A stretch of DNA of 64,000 nucleotides, from NCBI GenBank assembly GCA_019637875.1, contig JAHBUW010000004.1, forward strand, positions 124,001-188,000, in the 5' to 3' direction. The DNA is from Pseudobdellovibrionaceae bacterium. GTDB taxonomy: Bacteria; Bdellovibrionota; Bdellovibrionia; Bdellovibrionales; Bdellovibrionaceae. The position numbers and the translations under genes were made by a program. Positions 16,105 to 24,325 of this stretch are shown here, one piece after another. Position 1 is the stretch's first letter. Every line of letters starts with the position of its first letter. The notes under the pieces were generated by a model, which ran no database searches, had not been told where the DNA came from, and was given only the letters and a program-made list of their open reading frames with translations.

Positions 16105-16923
16105 CTATCCTTGATTGGCTTTATAAAGCCGCTGGTCCTCAGGCACAAAAAACTCTTCTAATGTTTTGGGTAAACGTGTGTCAAAGCCGATAAGTCTCCG
16201 TGCTTGCTCATTAAGTTGGGACGATATTTCTGGCTTAACAAAATGCACCCAATCCATGCGCTGTTTCATGAAGGACCTACAGCAGTTCATTGTCATCGAG
16301 TGTCTCCAAGCATCTGACCGATTTGCTCCAGTGCGATGCCACAAGCGGGCATGGAAAGTAATTAGCGAGCCGGCTTTGCAAATCACTTTTTGCGCGTTGT
16401 TATTGAAGTGGCTTTCGCTTGGAGAGTCTTCAACATGATGGGAGCCGGGCAGAACTTCTAAAGCCCCATTGTCTTCAGTGTAGTCACTTAAAACCCAAAT
16501 GACGCCCAGATTGAACGCATATCCAAGTTGAAATCTAGGTGAATCAATGTGAATTCGATTCGAATAGTTCGTCCCGTTTGGGGGAATGGAAGAGGATGTT
16601 GCTGCGTACATGATCCACGACTTCCCAAGGAAGTTACCGATCAAGGGTTGTAGGCGTGCATCTTCAAGGAGGCCCGCGAAATCCAGGTCGTAGGTAATTA
16701 AGTCGTGCAATTGGTGACGATCAAGATGGCTGCGAGCCGAGTTAGGGACCGGAGAAAACTCTGACACCGCACTTTGAAGTTTATTGCAAAGTTTAGAGCA
16801 CAACGGAAGCGGAAGAAAGTTAGGGATGACGTCAAATCCGCGAGTCAAGATATTGTACTTTTGCGTTTCTTGCTCATCTTGGGAAATTGGACGCAATTTA
16901 AACTGGGAATCAAGAAGATTCAT
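16105..16923 (-). CDS. Phytanoyl-CoA dioxygenase family (Fe(II)/2-oxoglutarate) protein
   Basis: 272 residues, ATG with GGAG seven bases upstream. The metal-binding facial triad is readable: H125-I-D127 in RIHIDSPR and H196 in RLWHRTG. R207 lies where the 2-oxoglutarate-binding arginine is expected, and LPGSHH (158-163) matches the PhyH family. The protein should hydroxylate or oxidise a small molecule in the cytoplasm. In this operon a sugar, acyl group or nucleotide sugar is the plausible substrate. A second, different 2-oxoglutarate oxygenase lies at 36743. Confidence 0.8.
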   Translation of the reverse strand: MNLLDSQFKLRPISQDEQETQKYNILTRGFDVIPNFLPLPLCSKLCNKLQSAVSEFSPVPNSARSHLDRHQLHDLITYDLDFAGLLEDARLQPLIGNFLGKSWIMYAATSSSIPPNGTNYSNRIHIDSPRFQLGYAFNLGVIWVLSDYTEDNGALEVLPGSHHVEDSPSESHFNNNAQKVICKAGSLITFHARLWHRTGANRSDAWRHSMTMNCCRSFMKQRMDWVHFVKPEISSQLNEQARRLIGFDTRLPKTLEEFFVPEDQRLYKANQG

Positions 16924-16939
16924 TTTCGTACTCCTGAAC

Positions 16940-17629
16940 TCACTTTTTACCGAACTTCATAAATTGGGGTGATGTTTTTCCGCAATTAAATAGCAGATCT
17001 AAGATCGACACAGCATGCTCGAACTCTCCCCATAGCTGCGGATAAGGAGGATAGCCTTCGTAACTAAACCATTCTGTTTGAATATTTGAGCGATCAAACA
17101 ATTCGTCCGAGATATAGGCCTTAGCCGCTGGGCCAGACACATATACCTGAGCATCCGCTTGTCGGCAAATATTCACGAGTCTTTCGTTTCTATCTCCCAA
17201 AAGTTTATAGTCCCAGCTCGTTGACAGTTTTGTAACGATGCCGAGGTACTCGCAAATTTTTCCTATCAAAGCATGATTGAGTTCTGACAAAGAGGTGAAC
17301 CTACGGTTCAAGTACAATGGCGAAATTAAATCCGCGATCTCGTCAAATTGCGGCGCTTGTTTATAATTTAACTGGAGGGCTCTCCAGTGCTTGGCCTGCC
17401 AATCACTATTTGGTAGAGTTACTTCCCTAATTGTCCGACTTATGTTTTGGCCAACTGGAACAGATAGCCAAGCGGCACCTTGAGGCGTTTTAATTTTATT
17501 TCGGTTACGCCAGTCATTCTTCGTGAACTGCATGTCATCGTAGAATACAAATTCATCGACCGAGCCGATGAGGTCAAAATACCCCTTCCAAGGAATATAG
17601 TTGGATTGGAGGATAGCAATTTTCTTCAC
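16940..17629 (-). CDS. WbqC-like family protein
   Basis: 229 residues from a GTG start. ILQSNYIPWKGYFDLI (5-20) followed by FYDDMQFTKNDWRNRN is the family signature. WbqC-like proteins are common in O-antigen and capsule loci, often next to WecE-type aminotransferases. Their reaction is not firmly established, though aminoacyl or acyl transfer to amino sugars has been proposed. The gene precedes the PhyH-like gene by 16 bases and follows a 156-base gap in which I see no clear hairpin; that gap may carry a promoter. Confidence 0.8.
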   Translation of the reverse strand: MKKIAILQSNYIPWKGYFDLIGSVDEFVFYDDMQFTKNDWRNRNKIKTPQGAAWLSVPVGQNISRTIREVTLPNSDWQAKHWRALQLNYKQAPQFDEIADLISPLYLNRRFTSLSELNHALIGKICEYLGIVTKLSTSWDYKLLGDRNERLVNICRQADAQVYVSGPAAKAYISDELFDRSNIQTEWFSYEGYPPYPQLWGEFEHAVSILDLLFNCGKTSPQFMKFGKK

Positions 17630-17785
17630 AATAACCCGGACGTTTTCAGGATTTCGCGATATGGCCTATAGTAGGCACAGACCATCTATTCTTACTGATC
17701 TAATATCAAGGTTCATCTTACAGCAGATAGCGAGATAATGCTTCTTACCGAGGCTCGCCGCATTGCTTCAGGGATGCTCAGACCT

Positions 17786-20005
17786 TTAACTTTTGAGTTG
17801 GGGGCGAGATTTCCGCGTGAAATTACCTAGAAAATTGAATGTCAGACCGAGAGCGATAACTAGCCAGAATATATTTACCCAGATCATGAAACGGCCGAGT
17901 GCTTTAAATTCCGTTTTTAAGCTCGATGAGCCCTTCGGAAGATAATATGCCTGATAAACTCCGGCGAACGGGAAAGTGCGGAGAAGACGTTCATTTCCTT
18001 CTTCGTCTATGGACGTGCCACTCCAGTTCTCGTGAAAGATGTGACTAAAAACTGCGATGGAATCCGTTGGTACGCGCAAAATGAATTCGAATGAGTCCGA
18101 TTCTTTTGAATTTGCATTCAATTTCGATCCGATAGGCAATTGATTTTTGTGCAGGTGTTGATCGATTTTATCTGCTGGAAATACCTGCCCGAATCCGAAA
18201 GGGTTCTTCACCTTGGAGAAGTGGAGTCCGTCAATTGCTAAGGTTGGAAGACTGCACGAGGACTCTGATCTTGCTTCAGATGAAACAAGAATCTCGATAT
18301 TACTTAACTGGAAAATTATGTCGTCACAAGATGGGGAGATGTACAGGTTCGATCGTCCTAATGTTGACATTTTTCCGCCAAGGCGACCGATTGCGCGATG
18401 ATAGAACTTAGATGATAGGCTATTGTAAGTATGTGCGCTGGAAAGGTTTAAAGCGGCATTACTGTTAGGGGGAAGGAATGAAACATCGTTGCTGGTAATG
18501 GCAAATCTTCCCCATTGAGATAATTCATTGACGAGGTAGTTGGTGCTTCGCGATCTCTGCCTCATGTCTGAGTAGGGCTGCCATACGATTAGTTTCAGGT
18601 TTAGCAGTACAACGAAACTCAAGGCTACTAGAACAACTGCCGTACTGCGGACGTGATGATTTGTAGTGAACAACACTACCAATAGCATTGCGTAAGGTAT
18701 GAAGGCGACCCAGCTTAGGCGTAGTCCTAAGGCCGCAGTACACCAAACTGCTGAACCAAGAAGTATAAGAAGTACTGCTCCTATCAAGAGGAGTTTAGAC
18801 CTTTTTAGTCGGTCTCGTAAAAGTAGATCGGCACCATTTAAACCAAGGATGAACAACGGAACGAAGGCATAACTGAGTGGGTTTCCACGAGAAAAACCGA
18901 AGCCTAAATATTTGATTGAGAACTCATAGACTCTTGGTGAGAACGCCATCAAGGCTAGTGCGCTCAAAATAGCAATCAATGGAAGTTGTGATCTGGACAA
19001 CCTTAAACCGGCCAGAACGAGAAGAAGTGCGGGCCATGGTAACGACACTGCTGCGAAGGGAAGTGGGTAATCGTTCCGGATCGGACTGCCAACAAGGTCT
19101 GGTGTGAAAGTGACAAGGAAGAACTTTGCTAGGTCATTAAGATTGGCAAAAGCGGTTTGGCTTTGAGCAAAAAAACTATAGCCCGCACTGATGCGTGAGG
19201 AATTCTGATGCATATGGTACACGTCAATAAACGGAGTTATGCTAGCTAAGACGCCGATACAGACACCAGCAAATGCGGTAACCCAAATCATTCGCCCGCG
19301 TGAGCTGCGGTACGAAAGCCAAGTAAGAAGAGCTGCGAAAATGTAAGCCGCGTAGACTGAAGCTTGTGGTGTCGCTATCATTAAGTGGCTGTAAACGCAG
19401 AATCCTAAAATCAAGCTATTTGATATGTTTTGGACTTGAGTAAGCCTAATTAGTGAATAGTAAATTCCTAGAGACCAACACCAAATTCCGATGAAGAGTG
19501 GAAAGCTCGTCCAGAAAAGAACAGCTGGAGAGGTAGCGGAGACGATAGCGCATATTAATCCTGCGATTGGGTGTGCTTGGGATTTGCGTCCTATTTCGAT
19601 AGCAAAGAAACCGATTAGATAGATGAATCCTAAAACAAAAATCGTTTGAAAAATCCAAGCATCTTTAACTAGGAACGAAAGAATCCATGATGGAAAGTAT
19701 GCGGGGCTTAAGCTACCTACATGATATTGTGGGCTTCCAAGTTCATTTCTCATGCTCCAAAACTTAAGATTACGAGAGCTGTCATTGTTTAGCTGTATAT
19801 GGAGTCTAGGTATAAAACTGTTGCCATAATCGGAAAACTCCCGCCGCTCGAAAGACGAATTAGTCGGAAGATTGACGTCATCACCAGGCGGGTATGGCGC
19901 AATTACGAAGCCGTTCAGAGCAGGTAAAGAAATGACTATGGCAATTATCAGCCACACGATATGGATTGTTTTGTACGATAGTGAGCGGAGTCGACTGAGG
20001 TACAT
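17786..20005 (-). CDS. Large polytopic membrane protein, YfhO/GT-C-like
   Basis: 739 residues. There is a helix at about 12-32, then an extracytoplasmic loop with PPGDDVNLPT, then about ten more helices up to about residue 470. A soluble domain of roughly 220 residues follows, and a last helix lies near the C-terminus (about 703-725). This order resembles YfhO-type and other GT-C membrane proteins that add sugars to surface polymers from lipid carriers. The acidic DD pair in the first loop fits the catalytic position of that fold. The assignment rests on topology and should be treated as tentative. Confidence 0.55.
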   Translation of the reverse strand: MYLSRLRSLSYKTIHIVWLIIAIVISLPALNGFVIAPYPPGDDVNLPTNSSFERREFSDYGNSFIPRLHIQLNNDSSRNLKFWSMRNELGSPQYHVGSLSPAYFPSWILSFLVKDAWIFQTIFVLGFIYLIGFFAIEIGRKSQAHPIAGLICAIVSATSPAVLFWTSFPLFIGIWCWSLGIYYSLIRLTQVQNISNSLILGFCVYSHLMIATPQASVYAAYIFAALLTWLSYRSSRGRMIWVTAFAGVCIGVLASITPFIDVYHMHQNSSRISAGYSFFAQSQTAFANLNDLAKFFLVTFTPDLVGSPIRNDYPLPFAAVSLPWPALLLVLAGLRLSRSQLPLIAILSALALMAFSPRVYEFSIKYLGFGFSRGNPLSYAFVPLFILGLNGADLLLRDRLKRSKLLLIGAVLLILLGSAVWCTAALGLRLSWVAFIPYAMLLVVLFTTNHHVRSTAVVLVALSFVVLLNLKLIVWQPYSDMRQRSRSTNYLVNELSQWGRFAITSNDVSFLPPNSNAALNLSSAHTYNSLSSKFYHRAIGRLGGKMSTLGRSNLYISPSCDDIIFQLSNIEILVSSEARSESSCSLPTLAIDGLHFSKVKNPFGFGQVFPADKIDQHLHKNQLPIGSKLNANSKESDSFEFILRVPTDSIAVFSHIFHENWSGTSIDEEGNERLLRTFPFAGVYQAYYLPKGSSSLKTEFKALGRFMIWVNIFWLVIALGLTFNFLGNFTRKSRPQLKS

Positions 20006-20011
20006 ATGTGA

Positions 20012-21160
20012 CTATCGAGTCTCTTTTAGAGCTTGATTGAGCACCTCCACCACTCGAGCAACGTCTGTAATGGACATTCCAACCCAAAGTGGCAGTCTTA
20101 AAATTCGCTCAGATAGGTCGTCAGTTATATTCAAACTTCCGCCGGTCTTCCCATATTTTTTGCCCCCTGGTGAAGAGTGAAGAGGCACGTAATGAAACAC
20201 TGCGGACACGCCAGATTCTTTAAGTTTTGCAAGAATACGTTGTCGGTCAATGCCCCGGTCGAGAATTACGTAGTACATGTGAGCGTTATGACCGCAATGT
20301 CTTGGTATTGTCGGGCGTCGAAGGTACTCCGCACTCTCTAACGCTTCTAAGCATTTGTGATATTCTTCCCATACCTGCATTCGCAATTCCGTAATCTTTT
20401 CTGCATCCTCTAGTTGTGCCCACAGAAACGCGGCGATGAGTTCGCCTGGAAGAAAAGATGAGCCAACGGTTTGCCAAGTATACTTGTCGACTTCTCCACG
20501 AAAGAATCGGCTTCGGTCTGTGCCTTTCTCGCGAATGATTTCGGCTGTCTGAATATATTCTCGGTTGTTAACAAGGATAGCTCCTCCCTCACCTGAGATT
20601 ACATTCTTTGTTTCATGAAAACTGTAGGCGCCGAAATCTCCGATCGCGCCCAATGCTCGTCCCTTGTACGTCGACATAACACCTTGAGCGGCATCTTCGA
20701 CGACAGGGATCTTGTACGTTCTTGCCAAATTGATAATTTCATCCATTTCGCAAGCAACGCCAGCATAATGAACAGGTACAATTGCACGAGTCTTCTCGCT
20801 GATTGCGCTTTCGATTAACCTTTCATCAATGTTGAGGGTATCCTCTCGAATGTCGATAAAGCGCGGAACAGCGCCCCTCAAAACAAATGCATTTGCCGTT
20901 GAAACAAATGTGTACGATGGCATTATGACTTCGTCCCCTGGCTGTAATTCCAAAAGTAACGCCGACATTTCCAAAGCAGCGGTGCAAGAATGAGTCAAAA
21001 GAGCAGAAGATGCTCCAGTTTTCTCCGTGAGCCACCGATGGCAACTCTTAGTAAACGGGCCATCGCCGGCAAGCTTTCCGTTCGCATGGCATTTTGCGAT
21101 ATATTCTAGCTCTTTGCCCGTCATGTGGGGCCAATTGAAGGATAGTTGCATTTTAGACAT
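20012..21160 (-). CDS. wecE: dTDP-4-amino-4,6-dideoxygalactose transaminase (WecE/RffA type)
   Basis: 382 residues, the usual length. It is a PLP-dependent DegT/DnrJ/EryC1-family enzyme: EDAAQG (155-160) holds the pyridine-binding aspartate and SFHETKN (180-186) the Schiff-base lysine K185. The FHETKN form, the REKGTDRSRFFRG segment and VFHYVPLHSSPGG match WecE closely, so the expected product is dTDP-4-amino-4,6-dideoxygalactose. Its substrate, dTDP-4-keto-6-deoxyglucose, would come from RmlA and RmlB, encoded at 38.9-41.0 kb. It lies six bases before the YfhO-like gene and 10 bases after the membrane gene at 21170. Confidence 0.88.
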   Translation of the reverse strand: MSKMQLSFNWPHMTGKELEYIAKCHANGKLAGDGPFTKSCHRWLTEKTGASSALLTHSCTAALEMSALLLELQPGDEVIMPSYTFVSTANAFVLRGAVPRFIDIREDTLNIDERLIESAISEKTRAIVPVHYAGVACEMDEIINLARTYKIPVVEDAAQGVMSTYKGRALGAIGDFGAYSFHETKNVISGEGGAILVNNREYIQTAEIIREKGTDRSRFFRGEVDKYTWQTVGSSFLPGELIAAFLWAQLEDAEKITELRMQVWEEYHKCLEALESAEYLRRPTIPRHCGHNAHMYYVILDRGIDRQRILAKLKESGVSAVFHYVPLHSSPGGKKYGKTGGSLNITDDLSERILRLPLWVGMSITDVARVVEVLNQALKETR

Positions 21161-21169
21161 AGTGTCTTT

Positions 21170-22717
21170 CTATGGTTGATGATTCACTTCATAAATTTGG
21201 AAAAGCCAAGGTTCGATACTTCGAGCGTTTGTTCGTAGTCCGTAACGTTCCATGTAGTATTGCTTGAGAATAGATATTCGAGCCTCATCCGCAATGATTG
21301 CGGTGCGAGAATTGTTGAGCGTGTAAAGATAGATGTCATCAAAACCAAGGCGCTCCATCCAATAGTCGTTAAACGGAGATTGCGACGTTGCTCCGAGACC
21401 GAAAAGGTTTATCATCCGAAAGGATTCAAGGCTATCAAGGGGGTGGACGAATTCGATCCTAAGCATTGGCCCCCACAAGACAACGAGATCTAGCGGCATT
21501 GACCGTAGGGTTTTTAAGCGCTCACTTAACTGTTTGTTTTCGTTTGTGAGCTCAATTTTCTTGGCACTTATCTTGTGATAAGAGAACGCCAATATGAGCA
21601 TTGAAAGTAGAGTTAAGGTTAGTTTTCGTTTCGAGACATGCCGTGGCCGAACGAGCATCAAAGGCTGTAAGATAATCGCGTCACCTACTCGATCAGGCAT
21701 CTTCAGAAGGAGCCCCAGCCCGAAGAACAATATTGAGGATAACGCAAATTGAAATAAGCTGTCGCGAAAGCCACCCGAAAAAAAGACGACCAGGGCTACC
21801 AACATCGACAAGAAAAGATATTCGGGCTGTAAGTATCGAGCGAAAGTTTGAACGCGATCCAGTCTGAAGTAGTTGTCCAAAGTAAAGGCGCCGAGCGCCC
21901 TTAAAACATCGATCGAAAATACCTTTCGATCAGCGTAGTTCCACGTTCGAAGCATCTCGAAATCATTTGCTGAGAGACTCGAATTTTGAACTGCTTCACT
22001 GTCGCTACGGACCAAATTATAGTCATTGATGTTTGCTCGTAGTTCGTTGAACTCGAAAAAACCTTCCCACCCTTCACGGTCGTAGTGGCTAGTGTTAAAG
22101 TAGGACCCTATACCCATTAAGACAATCAAAGCTACTGTCGTAAGAATAGAGTTAGGATTTATTCTGCGCTCGCGAAATACAGTTGCGAGTTGCATAACTA
22201 CTAGGGTGAATAACCCCAGGTATGAGGCCATTGGCCGTATCAAGTAGGCTATCAACATTAACGTCGCACCACAAAATTGATTGCGCTTCTCATTCTGAGT
22301 CATCAAAGAGACTGAAGTTATCGAAGTAACCAATGCTACAGTGGTGAAGTTGAACTGTAGGACTAGGAGTATCGCTAGAGCGGCTGAGAGCAAAATGCAG
22401 GTTGCTATTCCAGCAGCTGAGTATTTTAGTCGAATAACTATGTAAATCGATAAGATTCCCAAAATATATAAGATCAAGAAGTGCCAACTCACCGACGGGA
22501 ATGAGTCGAAGAGAATATTTAATAATCGGCCATATAGGTAGTGTGTGAAAACAGTGAACTCTGTTCCAACTGGAGACAAGCCGACGCCCTTCGTCCACAT
22601 TAGAATAGCGACATCGTCATTTGTGCGGTAATAGGAGGGTAGCCATGCGACCATGGAGATAAGCGCACCTAAACTCGAGAAGTGTAGAAGACACCTTGCT
22701 AAGATGGATTTAGTCAC
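21170..22717 (-). CDS. Polytopic membrane protein, unknown family
   Basis: 515 residues from a GTG start that overlaps the upstream gene by eight bases. About eleven hydrophobic helices lie in residues 1-385; the last 130 residues are soluble. The first periplasmic loop reads YYRTNDDVAILMW (29-41), an acidic pair where GT-C enzymes have theirs. I know this N-terminal pattern from uncharacterised membrane proteins of polysaccharide loci. It could be a glycosyltransferase or a polymerase (Wzy role), since no classical Wzy is visible in the locus. Confidence 0.55.
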   Translation of the reverse strand: MTKSILARCLLHFSSLGALISMVAWLPSYYRTNDDVAILMWTKGVGLSPVGTEFTVFTHYLYGRLLNILFDSFPSVSWHFLILYILGILSIYIVIRLKYSAAGIATCILLSAALAILLVLQFNFTTVALVTSITSVSLMTQNEKRNQFCGATLMLIAYLIRPMASYLGLFTLVVMQLATVFRERRINPNSILTTVALIVLMGIGSYFNTSHYDREGWEGFFEFNELRANINDYNLVRSDSEAVQNSSLSANDFEMLRTWNYADRKVFSIDVLRALGAFTLDNYFRLDRVQTFARYLQPEYLFLSMLVALVVFFSGGFRDSLFQFALSSILFFGLGLLLKMPDRVGDAIILQPLMLVRPRHVSKRKLTLTLLSMLILAFSYHKISAKKIELTNENKQLSERLKTLRSMPLDLVVLWGPMLRIEFVHPLDSLESFRMINLFGLGATSQSPFNDYWMERLGFDDIYLYTLNNSRTAIIADEARISILKQYYMERYGLRTNARSIEPWLFQIYEVNHQP

Positions 22718-24299
22718 CTGGAATCATGCCTTCGGCTGCAGATGAATTCTTCGGTCCGTAATATAGCCGCACGTGCGAATTGACGATTTTGAATTTCGCA
22801 AACTTCTGCTCGATGTAAGTTAGGACTCTTGGATTTGTACTTGCAAAGTTCAATTCTTTTCTTCCGTCGAGATCTTGTAGGTCCAGAAGAGCGAAACTAA
22901 TTTTTGATTCTTCCATTCGTTGAATCTCTCTAAGCTCCGCCTGCTCTCCTCTTGCCCACAGCGCGTAAACTGCCCACATCGGCGATCTTGCCGAGTATAG
23001 CGCGTATGCTCCAGGCATAAATGGGGCGACCAGAAAACCATTCTCCTTGCCTCCAAAACTAGATACAGCATCTTGTACTACTGAAATCTCCGAATACTGG
23101 TTAGCGTCCACGGCTATTTGATCACCATGCACTTCGACAATATGGCATGGCTGTTCCGCAAGGCATTTCCAGCCTGAAATATAGGGCAGTGCTAAAGTAA
23201 GACCTGAAGCAGTTAGTGCGAGTAGAATGAGTGTTCGATACGGCTTGCATAATTGTACAAGTGCGATCGTGAAGAAAAAAATCGGAAATATTCCAAGTGC
23301 AAAATGACCGATATCGGCGCGCGAAAATGCATAATGAACATAAGGAAGAACTAAACATGCGCTGCCAATCAACATTGGGCTTCGGAGGGATGGGAGCCAG
23401 CGACTCAAAAACAGAACTGCGGGCGCGAGAAAGCAGCAGAGAGCGAACCAAACAAATCCAATGCCAAGCAATAGATCTCGAACCTCTGCTAAGGAAAAAC
23501 TACTTATGATTCTGGACGGCGTGGGCCAAGGAACCGGGAGGGGAAGATTTGTGGATTCGATGGTGAACAAAAACAGAACGCTATCTACAAACGCGCCAAA
23601 GGCTCCTTGGTAGAATAGCATCCACACAGCAATCGGGCTGTAGCCAACGATCACGCCCATTGTGAACGAATTGATCGAGCGAATGCGGCAATTACCTTCT
23701 TGTGATCCATGCCAGAGAGATGTCGAATACGCGAGTATTGCGCCAAACAAGGCATACACGCCGTGATTTCTTCCAACTAGCGCTGCGAAGCCAACGGCTA
23801 GTCCGAGCCTAAATTCGTTCCATCGTTCATTTGGGTTGCTCAGAAAAACAGTTACGCTAAATACGCTGAAAATTGCTATGGCTGCATCGTATGTCTTGTG
23901 CCTTGGACTCATCCATGCGGCCAATGCGATCGAGAGAATCGCCACCATAAATGGGTGAATTGTTATTTTCTCTTGTTGGAGTATGCGGATTCCGTAGAAG
24001 ATTCCTAAGGCCTGAATAATTGCAATTGAGAAACGAATGGGTACAATTCCTTCGTTGCCCCAGAGAACTGAAAATACTGCGCTCCAGTAGTAACGGAGGG
24101 GATCATAGGACATAAAATCTCGGAACGCTGTCTCGCCCTGTAAAACGCGTTGAACCCCGTACCAAAGAAAACCCTCATCCCACAAGCTTAAGGATAGCCT
24201 CGAGAAGAGCAAGTACATCAAGCCCGCGACTGTGCTCGCCCAGATGGCCGCGGCATACCGTCCAGCACCGCGGGAATGAAAGAAAAACTTAGTTCGCAT
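22710..24299 (-). CDS. Polytopic membrane protein, GT-C-like, paralogue of 12013-13563
   Basis: 529 residues. LWDEGFLWYGVQRVLQGE (39-56) places the acidic pair D41-E42 in the first external loop, and FRDFMSYDPLRYYW follows. Full-length resemblance to the plus-strand protein at 12013 is obvious at protein level. DNA identity looks moderate, so the duplication is not recent. Together with the lipid-sugar synthases of this locus it may decorate the polymer with side sugars in the periplasm. It starts the low-GC operon just downstream of manC. Confidence 0.7.
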   Translation of the reverse strand: MRTKFFFHSRGAGRYAAAIWASTVAGLMYLLFSRLSLSLWDEGFLWYGVQRVLQGETAFRDFMSYDPLRYYWSAVFSVLWGNEGIVPIRFSIAIIQALGIFYGIRILQQEKITIHPFMVAILSIALAAWMSPRHKTYDAAIAIFSVFSVTVFLSNPNERWNEFRLGLAVGFAALVGRNHGVYALFGAILAYSTSLWHGSQEGNCRIRSINSFTMGVIVGYSPIAVWMLFYQGAFGAFVDSVLFLFTIESTNLPLPVPWPTPSRIISSFSLAEVRDLLLGIGFVWFALCCFLAPAVLFLSRWLPSLRSPMLIGSACLVLPYVHYAFSRADIGHFALGIFPIFFFTIALVQLCKPYRTLILLALTASGLTLALPYISGWKCLAEQPCHIVEVHGDQIAVDANQYSEISVVQDAVSSFGGKENGFLVAPFMPGAYALYSARSPMWAVYALWARGEQAELREIQRMEESKISFALLDLQDLDGRKELNFASTNPRVLTYIEQKFAKFKIVNSHVRLYYGPKNSSAAEGMIPGD

Positions 24300-24325
24300 T
24301 TAAGATTGGGCCTTACTTCAAAAAG

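Larger units (their letters stand above)
13646..24299. other. Lower-GC block within the polysaccharide locus
   Basis: The eight minus-strand genes here plus the paralogous membrane protein are visibly richer in A+T than their surroundings. Two sampled 60-base lines give 22/60 G+C at 17041 and 35/60 at 43201. Gene content is specific to one sugar (WecE-type aminotransferase, acyltransferase, WbqC-like, PhyH-like). Acquisition or exchange as a serotype block is the simplest reading, but no integrase, insertion sequence or attachment site is visible at its ends. Confidence 0.5.

Noticed and set aside
21170-22717. Calling the membrane protein a Wzy polymerase
   Set aside because: No Wzy-specific periplasmic loop motif is readable; the acidic first loop points equally to a GT-C enzyme, so the call was left open.
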